Counted from the stretch's first letter, positions 14,545 through 23,107 are shown. The stretch is 46,213 bases of DNA from an uncultured Ruminococcus sp. (GCA_902802985.1 CADCOE010000041.1:1-46213); one strand, 5' to 3'. Notes: a model not told the origin generated them from the sequence alone. Numbers and translations: made by a program.

Positions 14545-16572
14545 ATGGATTGGAAAAAATCACTGAAAAAGATGTTTGTCATTGCTCTTGCCGTATCGGT
14601 GATGGGCGGTACAGGTGTAATGGTGACAGCAGCGGCTTCGCACGAACCGGAAGCCTCCATTTCTTCGGGTACCGTATTGGTTAATCAATCCCGCATTAGT
14701 GGCAATACGGTTTCTGTTGGAGAATATATCAAGCTGTATGGGGTTGCAAACGGCGGCAGCGGTACCTATCAGTACGGCTATTATTACAGAAAAACGAATG
14801 ACACTACGTGGCACACTATCAAAAAATACAGCGATAAAACTGTTGTTACCTTTAAACCCGATGCGGCAGGAGAATACGAACTGTGCATTAAAGTAAAGGA
14901 CAGTGCCAATACGATTGAAAAAAAATTGTTTACCATAAAAGCATATGAAACATTCAAAAGTACGTCGTCTGTTAACAAGACAGCGATTACTTTGGGACAG
15001 TCCTTTAAAGTGTATGGGGCAGCAAGCGGCGGTTCCGGCAGCTATCAGTATGCGTATTATTACAAAAGTGCGGATTCTGATAAGTGGATCACGCTGAAGG
15101 CATATAGTGATGCCGCTGTCAAAACATTACAGCCCAAAAAAGCCGGTTCCTATGATGTGATGGTGAAGGTAAAGGATACTGACAATCGTATTGTTAAGGA
15201 TCAATTCAAGGTAACGGTTGCGAATGAGTTGCTCAATCAGTCCACTATTAAGCTGACTGAAATCACTCAGGGTCAGACGATAAAAGCAACGGCATCTGCC
15301 AAGGGCGGTTCGGGTAAGTATGAGTACAGCTATCTTTATAAAAAATCGGATGAAACAAAGTGGAGAGTTGCTAAAAATTATTCCTCCCAAAGCTCGTATG
15401 ACATTAAGCCTCTTGTTTCCGGTAAGTGTGATGTTTGTGTTAAAATTAAGGACTCAAACGGTGCCATAGCCAAAAAAACATTTACCGTCAATGTTGCACC
15501 AACGCTCGTCAATAATTCCACTATTGATGCTGTTTCTATCAAACCAGGCGGCAGTGTTACTATTACAGCAGCAGCAAAAGGCGGTAAAGGTACCTACTCT
15601 TATGCATATGCTTATAAGAAGTCGGTACAATCTGAATGGACTACCGTCGGCGGTGGATACAGCAATGCCAACAGCTTTACCCTGAAAATTTCCGAGGAAG
15701 GCAGTTACCAGCTTTATGTTAAAGTCAAGGACACCAACGGTATGGTAGTTACAAAAAGCTTTACTGTATCGGCGGAGAACAGTGGAAGAAATGCTGAAAT
15801 CGACAAAATATTGGACGAGATCATTACACCGAAGATGACCGATCTGGAAAAAGTAAGAGCGATCCACGATTGGCTCGTTATCAATGTAGATTACGATTAC
15901 GAAGGCTACCAAAACGACAATATGCCTGATACAGACTTTACCGCTGAAGGTTTGCTGGCTACCAGAGTAGCGGTGTGTGACGGTTATGCCAAAGCATTTG
16001 CACAGATGGCAACGCAGGCAGGTCTGGAAGCAATCCGGTTGACAGGCAATGCCTTTAATGGGTTTTCTTTACAATCTCATGCATGGAATCAGGTCAAAGT
16101 GGACGGCAAGTGGTATAACATAGATGTCACATGGGATGACCCGCTGATTGACGGTAAAGTCATTACAGATGGTTCTAACCTGAGTTATCGTTATTTCCTT
16201 CGTTCCGATACGGATCTCAAGTACAGCCACGGTTGTGATGCAGAATCTAAGGCAATTCGCCATGAATGTACGGATGACCAGCCATTGACTCAGCTGGCAG
16301 ATATTATGATAAAAGAAGATCTCGATGGAAAACCCAACTATATCTATGCTGATACCAGTACCGATCTTAAAAAGGAAATACAAAAACTTGCCGATAAAGG
16401 TTATATTGACATAGGAATTATCTATTATGATGCAGATAAACATAGCGATCCCAGTTATATTCTGACGAATATTGTCAGTCCTGCACGTCCCCAGGGAATG
16501 GGAATGAATATGGAAATGTCATATTGGAAGTTTGACTATTATTATCTTGTTAAAATTGAATTTACTTGGTAA
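14545..16572 (+). CDS. Secreted tyrosine-motif repeat protein with transglutaminase-like domain
   Basis: 675 residues. A signal peptide (about 1-31) is followed by four tandem modules of about 90 residues (roughly 44-132, 138-225, 229-317, 320-410). Each has G-G-S-G-x-Y-x-Y, a W about 20 residues on, and a terminal V-K-V-K-D strand, as in triple-tyrosine-motif proteins. Next comes a transglutaminase-like papain-fold domain (about 417-540) with Cys478 in A-V-C-D-G-Y, His512 in S-H-A-W-N and Asp527 in Y-N-I-D-V-T-W-D, an intact Cys-His-Asp triad. The last 140 residues are unassigned. Such domains in bacterial surface proteins act as proteases or crosslinkers. AGGAGG sits 6 bp before the ATG. 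The modules match the fragment at 2-655, which points to an extracellular protein family in this genome. No anchor is visible. Confidence 0.85.
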   Translation: MDWKKSLKKMFVIALAVSVMGGTGVMVTAAASHEPEASISSGTVLVNQSRISGNTVSVGEYIKLYGVANGGSGTYQYGYYYRKTNDTTWHTIKKYSDKTVVTFKPDAAGEYELCIKVKDSANTIEKKLFTIKAYETFKSTSSVNKTAITLGQSFKVYGAASGGSGSYQYAYYYKSADSDKWITLKAYSDAAVKTLQPKKAGSYDVMVKVKDTDNRIVKDQFKVTVANELLNQSTIKLTEITQGQTIKATASAKGGSGKYEYSYLYKKSDETKWRVAKNYSSQSSYDIKPLVSGKCDVCVKIKDSNGAIAKKTFTVNVAPTLVNNSTIDAVSIKPGGSVTITAAAKGGKGTYSYAYAYKKSVQSEWTTVGGGYSNANSFTLKISEEGSYQLYVKVKDTNGMVVTKSFTVSAENSGRNAEIDKILDEIITPKMTDLEKVRAIHDWLVINVDYDYEGYQNDNMPDTDFTAEGLLATRVAVCDGYAKAFAQMATQAGLEAIRLTGNAFNGFSLQSHAWNQVKVDGKWYNIDVTWDDPLIDGKVITDGSNLSYRYFLRSDTDLKYSHGCDAESKAIRHECTDDQPLTQLADIMIKEDLDGKPNYIYADTSTDLKKEIQKLADKGYIDIGIIYYDADKHSDPSYILTNIVSPARPQGMGMNMEMSYWKFDYYYLVKIEFTW

Positions 16573-16586
16573 TCGGTTGTTCTGAG

Positions 16587-16633
16587 AAAAACATTCCCCC
16601 GGATTTCAACAAGAAAATTCCGGGGGATGTTTT
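16587..16633. terminator. Bidirectional terminator between convergent genes
   Basis: A long hairpin pairs an AAAACAT-CCCCCGG arm (from 16587) with its complement ending at 16633, with two single-base bulges. A tract on the left and T tract on the right allow function on both strands, for the genes ending at 16572 (+) and 16644 (-). Confidence 0.82.
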
Positions 16634-16643
16634 ATGCTATTCA

Positions 16644-17519
16644 TTAAATAGATTGTACCAATCTGTCAACAGAGGTTTCATTGTCGGGAGAACACAGATG
16701 TTCTGTTGAGAGAAAACGCCAGTTTTCTACGTGACGAGCGGCTTCGCCGGGGTCAATAACATAAAACGGGCTTGCAGTTTGTATACTGAGGAAGTTTTCA
16801 TGGGCTGTGACAGCAGTGGAACAATGACTGAACGGATATAGTGCTGTTTTGTTGTGAATATAGTGTTTGATAAAAGCGTCATTGCCGTAAATATAACCAC
16901 AAAGTCCTGCCGTATTGTTTAGTCCGATTTTTAGCTTTGATGAAGTTTCGTTTCCCATTACCGTAATATATTGATCCCCGATATGCAAACGACGGTCTGT
17001 CCATTGTGTATTATTCCAAAGCATTAATATACGCTGAGGCTTATCTGGTTCATCAAGTGTATTTTGAGGTACAAAAACAAAACCGCTGTGAAGCAGAGGT
17101 GTTTCTGTGTAAATTGAAAGTTTAACAGGTTCTTTGGATTTGTTGACAACACTGTGGGCGATCATCAGGCTTTCAGTTTCGCTATTAGGCATAATATCCA
17201 TTGAAAGTTCCAGACGAATTGGCTCCTTTACTGTTTGTATCAGCTTTACACCATCCTCCATCAGCGTGTACATTACAGGGGAATTGTCAAAGTACACGCC
17301 GTTAGAGGCACGTTCCAGCGTCAAACGCATTTTATGCCCATGGCAGCGATCAATTTCGGGAGAGGTTTCGTGATAGATGAGATTAGGTTTGTCACCGCTG
17401 GTAACACTGACAATTCTCGGTCCGTAATCAATGGTGACAACGATATTCATTTTTTTATCGGTGATCAGTACACAATGACCAAATTCATCGGTGTTGATTT
17501 CTTTTACGCTAATAGACAA
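16644..17519 (-). CDS. Galactose-mutarotase-like beta-sandwich protein, function unknown
   Basis: 291 residues beginning at a TTG codon (17519); AAGGA lies 10 bp upstream and no in-frame ATG exists nearby, so the TTG start is favoured. The chain is all-beta by composition, without signal or membrane segment. It shows Y-G-P-R-I (about residues 33-37), a K-M-R-L-T-L-E-R-A-S block where related proteins have G-G-H-R-L-W-x-x-P-E, then N-x-S-x-x-P-V-x-L-S-I-Y-T-E-T and a late W-R-F. This order resembles the aldose-epimerase-like superfamily (DUF4380/DUF4432-type proteins). The catalytic His/Glu of true mutarotases could not be assigned with confidence. Monocistronic between a terminator and tmcAL; it may be read through from tmcAL, 102 bp upstream on the same strand. 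Confidence 0.55.
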   Translation of the reverse strand: MSISVKEINTDEFGHCVLITDKKMNIVVTIDYGPRIVSVTSGDKPNLIYHETSPEIDRCHGHKMRLTLERASNGVYFDNSPVMYTLMEDGVKLIQTVKEPIRLELSMDIMPNSETESLMIAHSVVNKSKEPVKLSIYTETPLLHSGFVFVPQNTLDEPDKPQRILMLWNNTQWTDRRLHIGDQYITVMGNETSSKLKIGLNNTAGLCGYIYGNDAFIKHYIHNKTALYPFSHCSTAVTAHENFLSIQTASPFYVIDPGEAARHVENWRFLSTEHLCSPDNETSVDRLVQSI

Positions 17520-17621
17520 TATCCATCATTCCTTCATCAAAAATACGGAAATCTATTTTGTTATTCCATCATTGCGTCAAAAAATGGATTTCCGTTTACC
17601 AAACGGTATCAATTTATTATA

Positions 17622-18806
17622 TCATAAAATAATGATATTTTCAGTAAAATTTTGACCGCAATTTCCTGTGATTTTTCCCGACAGAGCATAAATATCATCG
17701 CAGCGGCATTCCAGTGAAAACATTTCTTTGGCATCATTGCTGCAGTGACTGATGTCTGCCGATTTCATTATTACCGGCAATGCAGCAGTCTGCCTCATCA
17801 ATCGCAGAATGTCCCTGCCGTTGCGGTTGAACCCCAAAACTCGGATATATTGCGGCAAAGGACCATAAGTATTCTGGGTGATTCCCAGCAATGCGTGAAG
17901 AACAGCTCGGCGTATGCGTGACATTGTATAACGTTTGCATTTGGCAAGGGTGAGTACTTCTTCCACAGAGACAGCCTTCCGGACAGCACGATATATTCTG
18001 TTTTCAAGTCCCTCACTCATATCGGGCAGTAATGCAAAGTCATTTTGGTTCATCGTACGGAGTCGATACAGGAAAGCGAGTTCCATTTTTTTGAAGCGGG
18101 AACCGTCAGGCGGATTTTTGACCGATTGACAGAGGACTCTTGTGTTCTCAGGGATCCATCTATCATAGGAGTTCCCCTGATAGATTTGCTCTCTGATGTG
18201 GGAAGCAGAAGCAATATGATCAACAGGGACATTGCTGTCGTGGGACGCTCCTGTTCGAGTTATCGTACAGGGAGTGATAGGACTGTGTATCTTTGTGAGA
18301 GCTTTGATATATTCAACAGCGAGAATATTGTTTGGTTCACGCAGAAGATCGGCAAGTGCTCCAATTTGTTCAAAGACCGCTTTTTGTCTTGCGGCGGCAA
18401 AGGTCATTCCGTTGGCAAGATGCTGTTGAATACAGGTATGATAATTGTCACTTTTTATAGCTTGAGATACCGCTGTCAAATCATCAATACTGCCGCTTTC
18501 ACTGCCAAAGCAAAGCTTTTGTACGCAACCGACCGCATTCAGCAGGAACACACCGCCTGAAGCAAATCGTTCTGCTCCTGCACAGGCATAAGTTACCGGA
18601 AGCTCTATTACCAGATCGGCACCGTTGAGTAGAGCACATCGGGTTCTTGTGTATTTGTCGAAAACGGCAAAGTCCCCGCGTTGTGTTATATTTCCGCTCA
18701 TACATACTACAATATGAGTGGCACCGCTTTGGCGCATTTGTGCCAGCATATACCGATGTCCTTTGTGGAAAGGATTATATTCGCTGATCACTCCGTAAAT
18801 TTGCAT
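17622..18806 (-). CDS. tmcAL: tRNA(Met) cytidine acetate ligase
   Basis: 394 residues, usual for the TmcAL (YlbM, DUF795) family. The enzyme activates acetate with ATP and acetylates cytidine 34 of elongator tRNA(Met), which keeps AUG decoding accurate. The nucleotidyltransferase core begins at the N-terminus with G-V-I-S-E-Y-N-P-F-H-K-G-H (adenylate-binding H-x-G-H at 14-17), followed by V-V-C-M-S-G-N-I-T-Q-R-G-D-F and the A-D-L-V-I-E-L-P block. The C-terminal helical half is less conserved. GGAGG lies 12 bp before the ATG. It is divergent from acetate kinase (18926), sharing the 119-bp intergenic region, so the enzyme using acetate sits beside the enzyme making it. Confidence 0.9.
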   Translation of the reverse strand: MQIYGVISEYNPFHKGHRYMLAQMRQSGATHIVVCMSGNITQRGDFAVFDKYTRTRCALLNGADLVIELPVTYACAGAERFASGGVFLLNAVGCVQKLCFGSESGSIDDLTAVSQAIKSDNYHTCIQQHLANGMTFAAARQKAVFEQIGALADLLREPNNILAVEYIKALTKIHSPITPCTITRTGASHDSNVPVDHIASASHIREQIYQGNSYDRWIPENTRVLCQSVKNPPDGSRFKKMELAFLYRLRTMNQNDFALLPDMSEGLENRIYRAVRKAVSVEEVLTLAKCKRYTMSRIRRAVLHALLGITQNTYGPLPQYIRVLGFNRNGRDILRLMRQTAALPVIMKSADISHCSNDAKEMFSLECRCDDIYALSGKITGNCGQNFTENIIIL

Positions 18807-18845
18807 AAGGAATGTACTCCTCCAATGAAAGTTTGATAGAAAGTA

Positions 18846-18874
18846 TTGAAATTATGGGATAATTGTATTATTAT
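18846..18874 (+). promoter_or_regulatory. Promoter of ackA
   Basis: TTGAAA (18846-18851), 17-bp spacer, TATTAT (18869-18874), about 50 bp before the ackA start. Confidence 0.65.
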
Positions 18875-18925
18875 TATAGATATAAATTTATTTTTTTGCA
18901 ACAAAAAACAGGAGGACATATTTCA

Positions 18926-20131
18926 ATGAAAATACTTGTAATTAATGCAGGCAGCTCGTCAATGAAGTATCAGCTCATTGATATGACAGACGAAAGCGTT
19001 ATCGCAAAGGGCAACTGTGAAAGAATTGGTGTGGATGGCCATTTTAAACACAAGACAGGTGACGGCAGAGAGTATGAAACCGATGTCGTAATGAACAATC
19101 ATACCGAAGCATTTGTGCAGATTAAGAATGCACTGCTTGATGAAAACTATGGTGTGATCAAAAATCTTTCCGAAGTTTCTGCTATCGGTCACAGAATAGT
19201 ACAGGGTGGTTCGTTGTTCAGTGAATCAACCATTGTTACTGAGGATGTTATCAAGGGGATTGAGAGCCTTATTCCGCTTGCTCCCCTGCATAATGCTGCT
19301 CACGTTCAAGGCATCCGTGCCTGTTTGGAAGTATTTGGCAAGGATGTCCCTGAAGTTGTTGTATTTGATACCGCATTCCACTCTACAATGCCTCAGAAAG
19401 CATTTATGTATCCCGTACCGTATGAATATTATGAAAAATATGCTGTTCGTCGTTATGGATTTCATGGTACATCACACAGATATGTGTCACAGCGTTGTGC
19501 GGATTTAATGGGAAAAGACATCAAAGATCTTAAAATCATCACCTGTCATCTGGGCAACGGTTCTTCTATTACTGCCATTGACGGCGGTAAGGTAGTAGAT
19601 ACCAGTATGGGTTTGACTCCCCTTGATGGTATTATGATGGGAACACGTACCGGTGCACTCGACCCGTCTGTTGTCACCTTTATTGCCGAGAAAGAGCATT
19701 TTTCACCCACCGATATGGATACCGTACTTAACAAGAAATCAGGATTGCTTGGTATTTCGGGTGTATCTTCGGATGACCGTGATGTTACGGCAGCGGCTGA
19801 AAGCGGCAATGAAAGAGCACAGCTTGCTATTGATATATTGGAATATGAAATTCTCAAGTACATAGGCTCTTATACAGCAGTACTTGGTGGTGTGGATGCG
19901 ATCGTATTTACCGCAGGTATTGGTGAGAACCAGTATACTCACCGTGAAAATGTATGCAAGAAACTTGCTTTTGCTGGTGTTAAGGTAGACGAAGAAGTGA
20001 ATAAAAAATCTATCAGGGGTGTAGAGGGAAGAATATCTGCACCTGACTCAAAGGTTGATGTTTTCGTTATTCCTACTAATGAAGAACTGGTGATTGCAAG
20101 AGATACAATGAAGCTTGTACAGGGTGACTGA
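18926..20131 (+). CDS. ackA: Acetate kinase
   Basis: The start is the ATG at 18926, 10 bp after GGAGG (18911-18915); the frame is open 63 bp further up but family members begin with M-K-I-L-V-I-N-A-G-S-S-S. 401 residues, normal length. It interconverts acetyl phosphate plus ADP with acetate plus ATP, the substrate-level phosphorylation step of acetate fermentation. Motifs seen are N-A-G-S-S-S (7-12), the G-H-R-I-V-Q-G-G block, G-F-H-G-T-S-H, H-L-G-N-G-S-S-I (phosphate 2), G-L-T-P-L-D-G-I-M-M-G-T-R-T-G and F-T-A-G-I-G-E-N. No phosphotransacetylase gene is adjacent. A terminator follows at 20226. Confidence 0.96.
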   Translation: MKILVINAGSSSMKYQLIDMTDESVIAKGNCERIGVDGHFKHKTGDGREYETDVVMNNHTEAFVQIKNALLDENYGVIKNLSEVSAIGHRIVQGGSLFSESTIVTEDVIKGIESLIPLAPLHNAAHVQGIRACLEVFGKDVPEVVVFDTAFHSTMPQKAFMYPVPYEYYEKYAVRRYGFHGTSHRYVSQRCADLMGKDIKDLKIITCHLGNGSSITAIDGGKVVDTSMGLTPLDGIMMGTRTGALDPSVVTFIAEKEHFSPTDMDTVLNKKSGLLGISGVSSDDRDVTAAAESGNERAQLAIDILEYEILKYIGSYTAVLGGVDAIVFTAGIGENQYTHRENVCKKLAFAGVKVDEEVNKKSIRGVEGRISAPDSKVDVFVIPTNEELVIARDTMKLVQGD

Positions 20132-20225
20132 GCAAAAGAAATACCATTTTGCTAAAAACAACAGAAGGAATACCCGCTTCTTGTTTTCTACAATACAGCG
20201 ATTTGTCACACAAACATAACAGAAC

Positions 20226-20264
20226 AAAACCGCTTGGCAGTTATTCAGCTGTCATGCGGTTTTT
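20226..20264 (+). terminator. Rho-independent terminator of ackA
   Basis: An outer stem AAAACCGC (20226-20233)/GCGGTTTT (20256-20263) continues, after a short interruption, into TGGCAG/CTGTCA with one G-U pair. A T run follows. Confidence 0.82.
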
Positions 20265-20281
20265 ATGCAATCGCAATGCAG

Positions 20282-20316
20282 GAAAAAGGGACATCAATGC
20301 AGTCATTGATGTCCCT
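20282..20316 (-). terminator. Rho-independent terminator of the small zinc-ribbon gene
   Basis: A perfect 13-bp stem (20287-20299 with 20304-20316) and 4-nt loop. On the minus strand it is followed by five T (A-run at 20283-20287), 28 bp after the stop at 20344. Confidence 0.87.
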
Positions 20317-20343
20317 GACAAATATTTTGTCGGTTATAAAGAT

Positions 20344-20622
20344 TTATCCTTCTTCTCTCATTTTTGCAAAGCACTCACTGCAGTATACGGGACGATCCTC
20401 ACGGGGTTTGAAAGGAACTTTTGCTTCCTGACCGCATGAAGCACATACAGCTGTAAACATTTCACGCTCAGGCTTCTGAGCATTCTTTCTTGCGTCACGG
20501 CAAGCCTTACATCTCTGCGGCTCATTCTCAAAGCCCTTAGATGCATAAAATTCCTGTTCGCCGGCAGTGAATACAAATTCAGCACCGCATTCTTTGCAGA
20601 TGAGAGTCTTATCTTCGTACAT
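20344..20622 (-). CDS. Small double zinc-ribbon protein
   Basis: 92 residues. The first half has C-x-x-C (Cys9, Cys12) and C-x-x-C (Cys38, Cys41) with Y-A-S-K-G-F between them. This is the 'probable zinc-ribbon' (zf-trcl) pattern. The second half has another pair, C-x-x-C (60, 63) and C-x-x-C (80, 83), with a P-V-Y-C-S-E-C-F motif close to CxxC-CxxC zinc-binding proteins. Hence two zinc sites in a compact basic protein, probably binding nucleic acid or a partner protein; no function is established from the sequence. A GAGG site lies 9 bp before the ATG. It is downstream of sigH on the same strand and may be cotranscribed across the tRNA-like element between them. A clear terminator follows. 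Confidence 0.82.
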   Translation of the reverse strand: MYEDKTLICKECGAEFVFTAGEQEFYASKGFENEPQRCKACRDARKNAQKPEREMFTAVCASCGQEAKVPFKPREDRPVYCSECFAKMREEG

Positions 20623-20657
20623 TTGATTTTACCTCACTTTGGTATTTAATAAATTTT

Positions 20658-20726
20658 TGCCCTTGGACGGAATTGCACCGTCACCTTTGAATAGTCAACG
20701 CTCTCCTGATATAAGCTACCTGGGCA
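20658..20726 (-). other. tRNA-like (degenerate cloverleaf) element
   Basis: Read on the minus strand, 69 nt can be drawn as a cloverleaf: a terminal helix TGCCC..GG/CC..GGGCA with a bulge, a D-arm-like GCTT/GAGC helix with a T-A before it and GG in the loop, a small TTGA/TCAA hairpin, and a perfect 5-bp T-arm-like GACGG/CCGTC with the 7-nt loop TGCAATT. It is not a functional tRNA as it stands: the anticodon arm is about 6 nt short, loop position 55 is G rather than T, and no CCA is encoded. It lies between sigH and the zinc-ribbon gene. It could be a decayed tRNA gene or an unrelated structured leader; folded by hand. Confidence 0.35.
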
Positions 20727-20743
20727 TATCAAGACGACAAAAA

Positions 20744-21331
20744 TCAACCTCTAATTTTTAATTTTTTACGTACACGCTGCATTGCGTTATCACAGGATTT
20801 CCGTGTCATATTCAGCTTTGCCGCCATATGCTCGTAACTCATACCTTCGAGATAGCAGAGCAACACAGAAAGTTCTGTTGCTGACAGTTTATTTTTAATG
20901 TCATTGATCAAAGCGGTAAGCTCTTCCTTTAAGATAACAGCATTTTCCGGCTCAAAATCCGAAGGCAAAGGAATACCTTCTGCTTCATCGATGGAAAAAG
21001 TAGTGTTGTTGATTTTGTTTTTTTCAGCATTGGCAGAACGTACGGCCGAAACGAGCCTGTTTCGGATACAAACACCGGCATAGGTACGAAAAGAGGCATC
21101 GCCGTCAGAACGAAAAGAGCGAACCGCATTATGCAGTCCCAAAAGTCCCTCTTGCAGCAAATCATCTGTTTCGACTCCTTGATTATAGAGATCGGATGAT
21201 TTATTTCTGATGACAAAAATATACCGTACAGCAAGTTGCTGAAAAGCAGACTGACTGCCGTTATTGTAAAGACAAACGAGTTCCTCATCACTCCTTGTGT
21301 CAAAACAACCGATGTGTTCATTCTCAAGCAT
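20744..21331 (-). CDS. sigH: Sporulation/stationary-phase RNA polymerase sigma factor, SigH type
   Basis: 195 residues, slightly shorter than Bacillus SigH. The region-2 core includes D-D-L-L-Q-E-G-L-L-G-L (56-66) for core polymerase binding, with the -10 recognition helix after it (A-S-F-R-T-Y-A-G-V-C-I-R-N-R-L). Region 4 (about 148-191) is a helix-turn-helix with L-S-A-T-E-L-S-V-L-L-C-Y-L-E-G-M-S-Y and the R-K-S-C-D-N-A-M-Q-R-V-R-K-K end typical of SigH (K-S-I-D-N-A-L-Q-R in Bacillus). SigH directs early sporulation genes, which fits gpr and spoIIP in this window. AGGTGG precedes the ATG by 4 bp. It has its own sigma-A-type promoter and is not next to rpmG-secE-nusG, the usual neighbours. 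Another SigH-like paralogue elsewhere cannot be excluded. Confidence 0.85.
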   Translation of the reverse strand: MLENEHIGCFDTRSDEELVCLYNNGSQSAFQQLAVRYIFVIRNKSSDLYNQGVETDDLLQEGLLGLHNAVRSFRSDGDASFRTYAGVCIRNRLVSAVRSANAEKNKINNTTFSIDEAEGIPLPSDFEPENAVILKEELTALINDIKNKLSATELSVLLCYLEGMSYEHMAAKLNMTRKSCDNAMQRVRKKLKIRG

Positions 21332-21362
21332 TGTTCCACCTCACAGCCGTCTGTCAGTTTTT

Positions 21363-21391
21363 ATCATACACTATTTTTTTTGATAAGTCAA
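21363..21391 (-). promoter_or_regulatory. Promoter of sigH
   Basis: Minus strand TTGACT (21391-21386), 17-bp spacer, TATGAT (21368-21363), 32 bp before the start codon. Confidence 0.78.
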
Positions 21392-21537
21392 TTCAATTTT
21401 TATAAATATTGGAAAAAAATTACCAAACTCTTTTTTAAAATCAATGAAAATTGCCATTTTTAGATATTTTTTACAAAATTTTGTCCATTTTTTGTACCAA
21501 CAACGGAGAAAATACAACACAAGATGGGCATTATTTT

Positions 21538-23067
21538 TTATCCGTTATGCCAATATTTACGGTCTAGGTTTCGATATTGTATTGCTTCGAGGATATGTGG
21601 TGTTTTGATGATCTCAGAGTTGTCGAGGTCGGCGATCGTTCTTGCCACCTTGAGGATTTTATCGTAAGCTCTGGCAGACAGTCCCATTGTATCAAAAGCT
21701 TTTTGAAGTATTTGTCGGGCGTTGTCATCAGTGGGGCAGAATTGCTGCAGCATAGATGGAGAAATTTTCGCATTACAGGTAATGCCGGTTCCCCGAAAAC
21801 GGTTATTTTGTATACTGCGAACCCTGTCCACACGTTTTTTAATGTTTGCAGAGCCTTCGGAAGGTTCTTTGGAGGAAAGGGAATGGAAAGCAACAGGAGG
21901 AACTTCAACGTGTATATCAAATCTATCCAGCAGAGGCCCCGATACCTTAGAGAGATATTTGGACACAGCACGGCTGCTGCAGGTGCATTCCCGTGTAGGA
22001 TGACCGAAATAGCCGCACGGACAGGGATTCATTGCTGCAACGAGCATAATGGAGCAAGGATAGGTTAGTGTAGCGTTGACTCTGGAAATCGTTACTTTAC
22101 TGTCTTCAAGAGGCTGACGCAGGATTTCCATTGTCACACGATTAAACTCAGGAAGCTCGTCTAAGAAAAGGACGCCGTTGTGAGCCAGCGAAATTTCGCC
22201 GGGGTGAGGGATGGTACCACCACCCGACATACCGGCAGGAGATACTGTGTGATGAGGTGAACGAAACGGACGTTGACACACCAGTGGAGAATGTGCGGGG
22301 AGATTGCCGGCGATCGAGTGAATCTTGGTGGTTTCTATCATTTCGTCAAAAGTCATATCAGGCAAAATAGTGGGGATACGTTTAGCGAGCATACTTTTAC
22401 CGGAACCGGGACTGCCGATCAAAAGGATGTTATGACTGCCACAGGCAGCGATCTCAAGGGCACGTTTTGCTTCAAACTGACCTTTTACATCGGAAAAATC
22501 AATATTAAAGCCGAGATGAACCTTGTCGGGCAAAGAGTACTTGGCAGGGACCATTGGCAGTTCTCCACGCAGTTGTTTGACCAGAGTGGGAATATTTTGA
22601 ACAGGGATAATATCAATGCCTTGAATTAAAGAACCTTCATCGGCATTTTCGGCAGGGACAAAGAAGCGTTTGCAGCCGTTTTCCTTTGCTTGTATGGCCA
22701 TTGGAAGAACACCGTTAACGGGACGAACGTCACCGCCGAGGGAAAGTTCTCCAATAAAGGCACAGTCGGAAATATCGGTATCAATTTCTCCGGTGGACAT
22801 TAATATTGAAATAAGTATGGGGAGGTCGTAAACAGAACCTGCTTTCTTGACATCGGCAGGGGCAAGATTGGTGATGATTTTTCTGATAGGGAAAGTGAAA
22901 CCACAGTTGCATATAGCGGAACGCACACGGTCACGAGACTCTTTGACAGAGGTGTCGGGCAGTCCGACAATGTCAAAGGACGGTAATCCTTTGGTAATAA
23001 ATGTTTCTACACTGACCTCAAAAGCGTTCATACCAAGCAGTCCCATACTTTTTGTATATAAAACCAT
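21538..23067 (-). CDS. yifB: YifB/ComM-family Mg-chelatase-like AAA+ ATPase
   Basis: The start is placed at the ATG at 23067, 10 bp after AAGGAG; an ATG at 23076 abuts that site. 509 residues, the family norm. Order: an N-terminal ChlI-like domain of Lon-protease S16 fold (G-L-P-S-F-D-I-V-G-L-P, A-P-A-D-V-K-K-A-G), then the AAA+ module with Walker A G-S-P-G-S-G-K-S at 218-225, Walker B V-L-F-L-D-E-L-P-E-F, a cysteine cluster (N-P-C-P-C-G with E-C-T-C) and the sensor region G-P-L-L-D-R-F-D-I. A Mg-chelatase C-terminal helical domain follows. In transformable bacteria ComM is a helicase promoting branch migration in recombination; for YifB in Clostridia the role is inferred. Its promoter is at 23108-23136. 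Confidence 0.92.
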   Translation of the reverse strand: MVLYTKSMGLLGMNAFEVSVETFITKGLPSFDIVGLPDTSVKESRDRVRSAICNCGFTFPIRKIITNLAPADVKKAGSVYDLPILISILMSTGEIDTDISDCAFIGELSLGGDVRPVNGVLPMAIQAKENGCKRFFVPAENADEGSLIQGIDIIPVQNIPTLVKQLRGELPMVPAKYSLPDKVHLGFNIDFSDVKGQFEAKRALEIAACGSHNILLIGSPGSGKSMLAKRIPTILPDMTFDEMIETTKIHSIAGNLPAHSPLVCQRPFRSPHHTVSPAGMSGGGTIPHPGEISLAHNGVLFLDELPEFNRVTMEILRQPLEDSKVTISRVNATLTYPCSIMLVAAMNPCPCGYFGHPTRECTCSSRAVSKYLSKVSGPLLDRFDIHVEVPPVAFHSLSSKEPSEGSANIKKRVDRVRSIQNNRFRGTGITCNAKISPSMLQQFCPTDDNARQILQKAFDTMGLSARAYDKILKVARTIADLDNSEIIKTPHILEAIQYRNLDRKYWHNG

Positions 23068-23107
23068 TCCGACCATACTCCTTAAAATGATTGATACTTT
23101 ACCATTC

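Noticed and set aside
20149..20439. 96-residue plus-strand frame after ackA
   Set aside because: It runs through two terminator hairpins and is antisense to the zinc-ribbon gene; no ribosome binding site.
20658..20726. SAM-I riboswitch or glycine riboswitch
   Set aside because: Fragments such as ATCAGGAGAG and GGTGCAATTCC look similar, but the conserved SAM-I core (the GATGAAACCCGGCAAC region) and the glycine-riboswitch core are missing.
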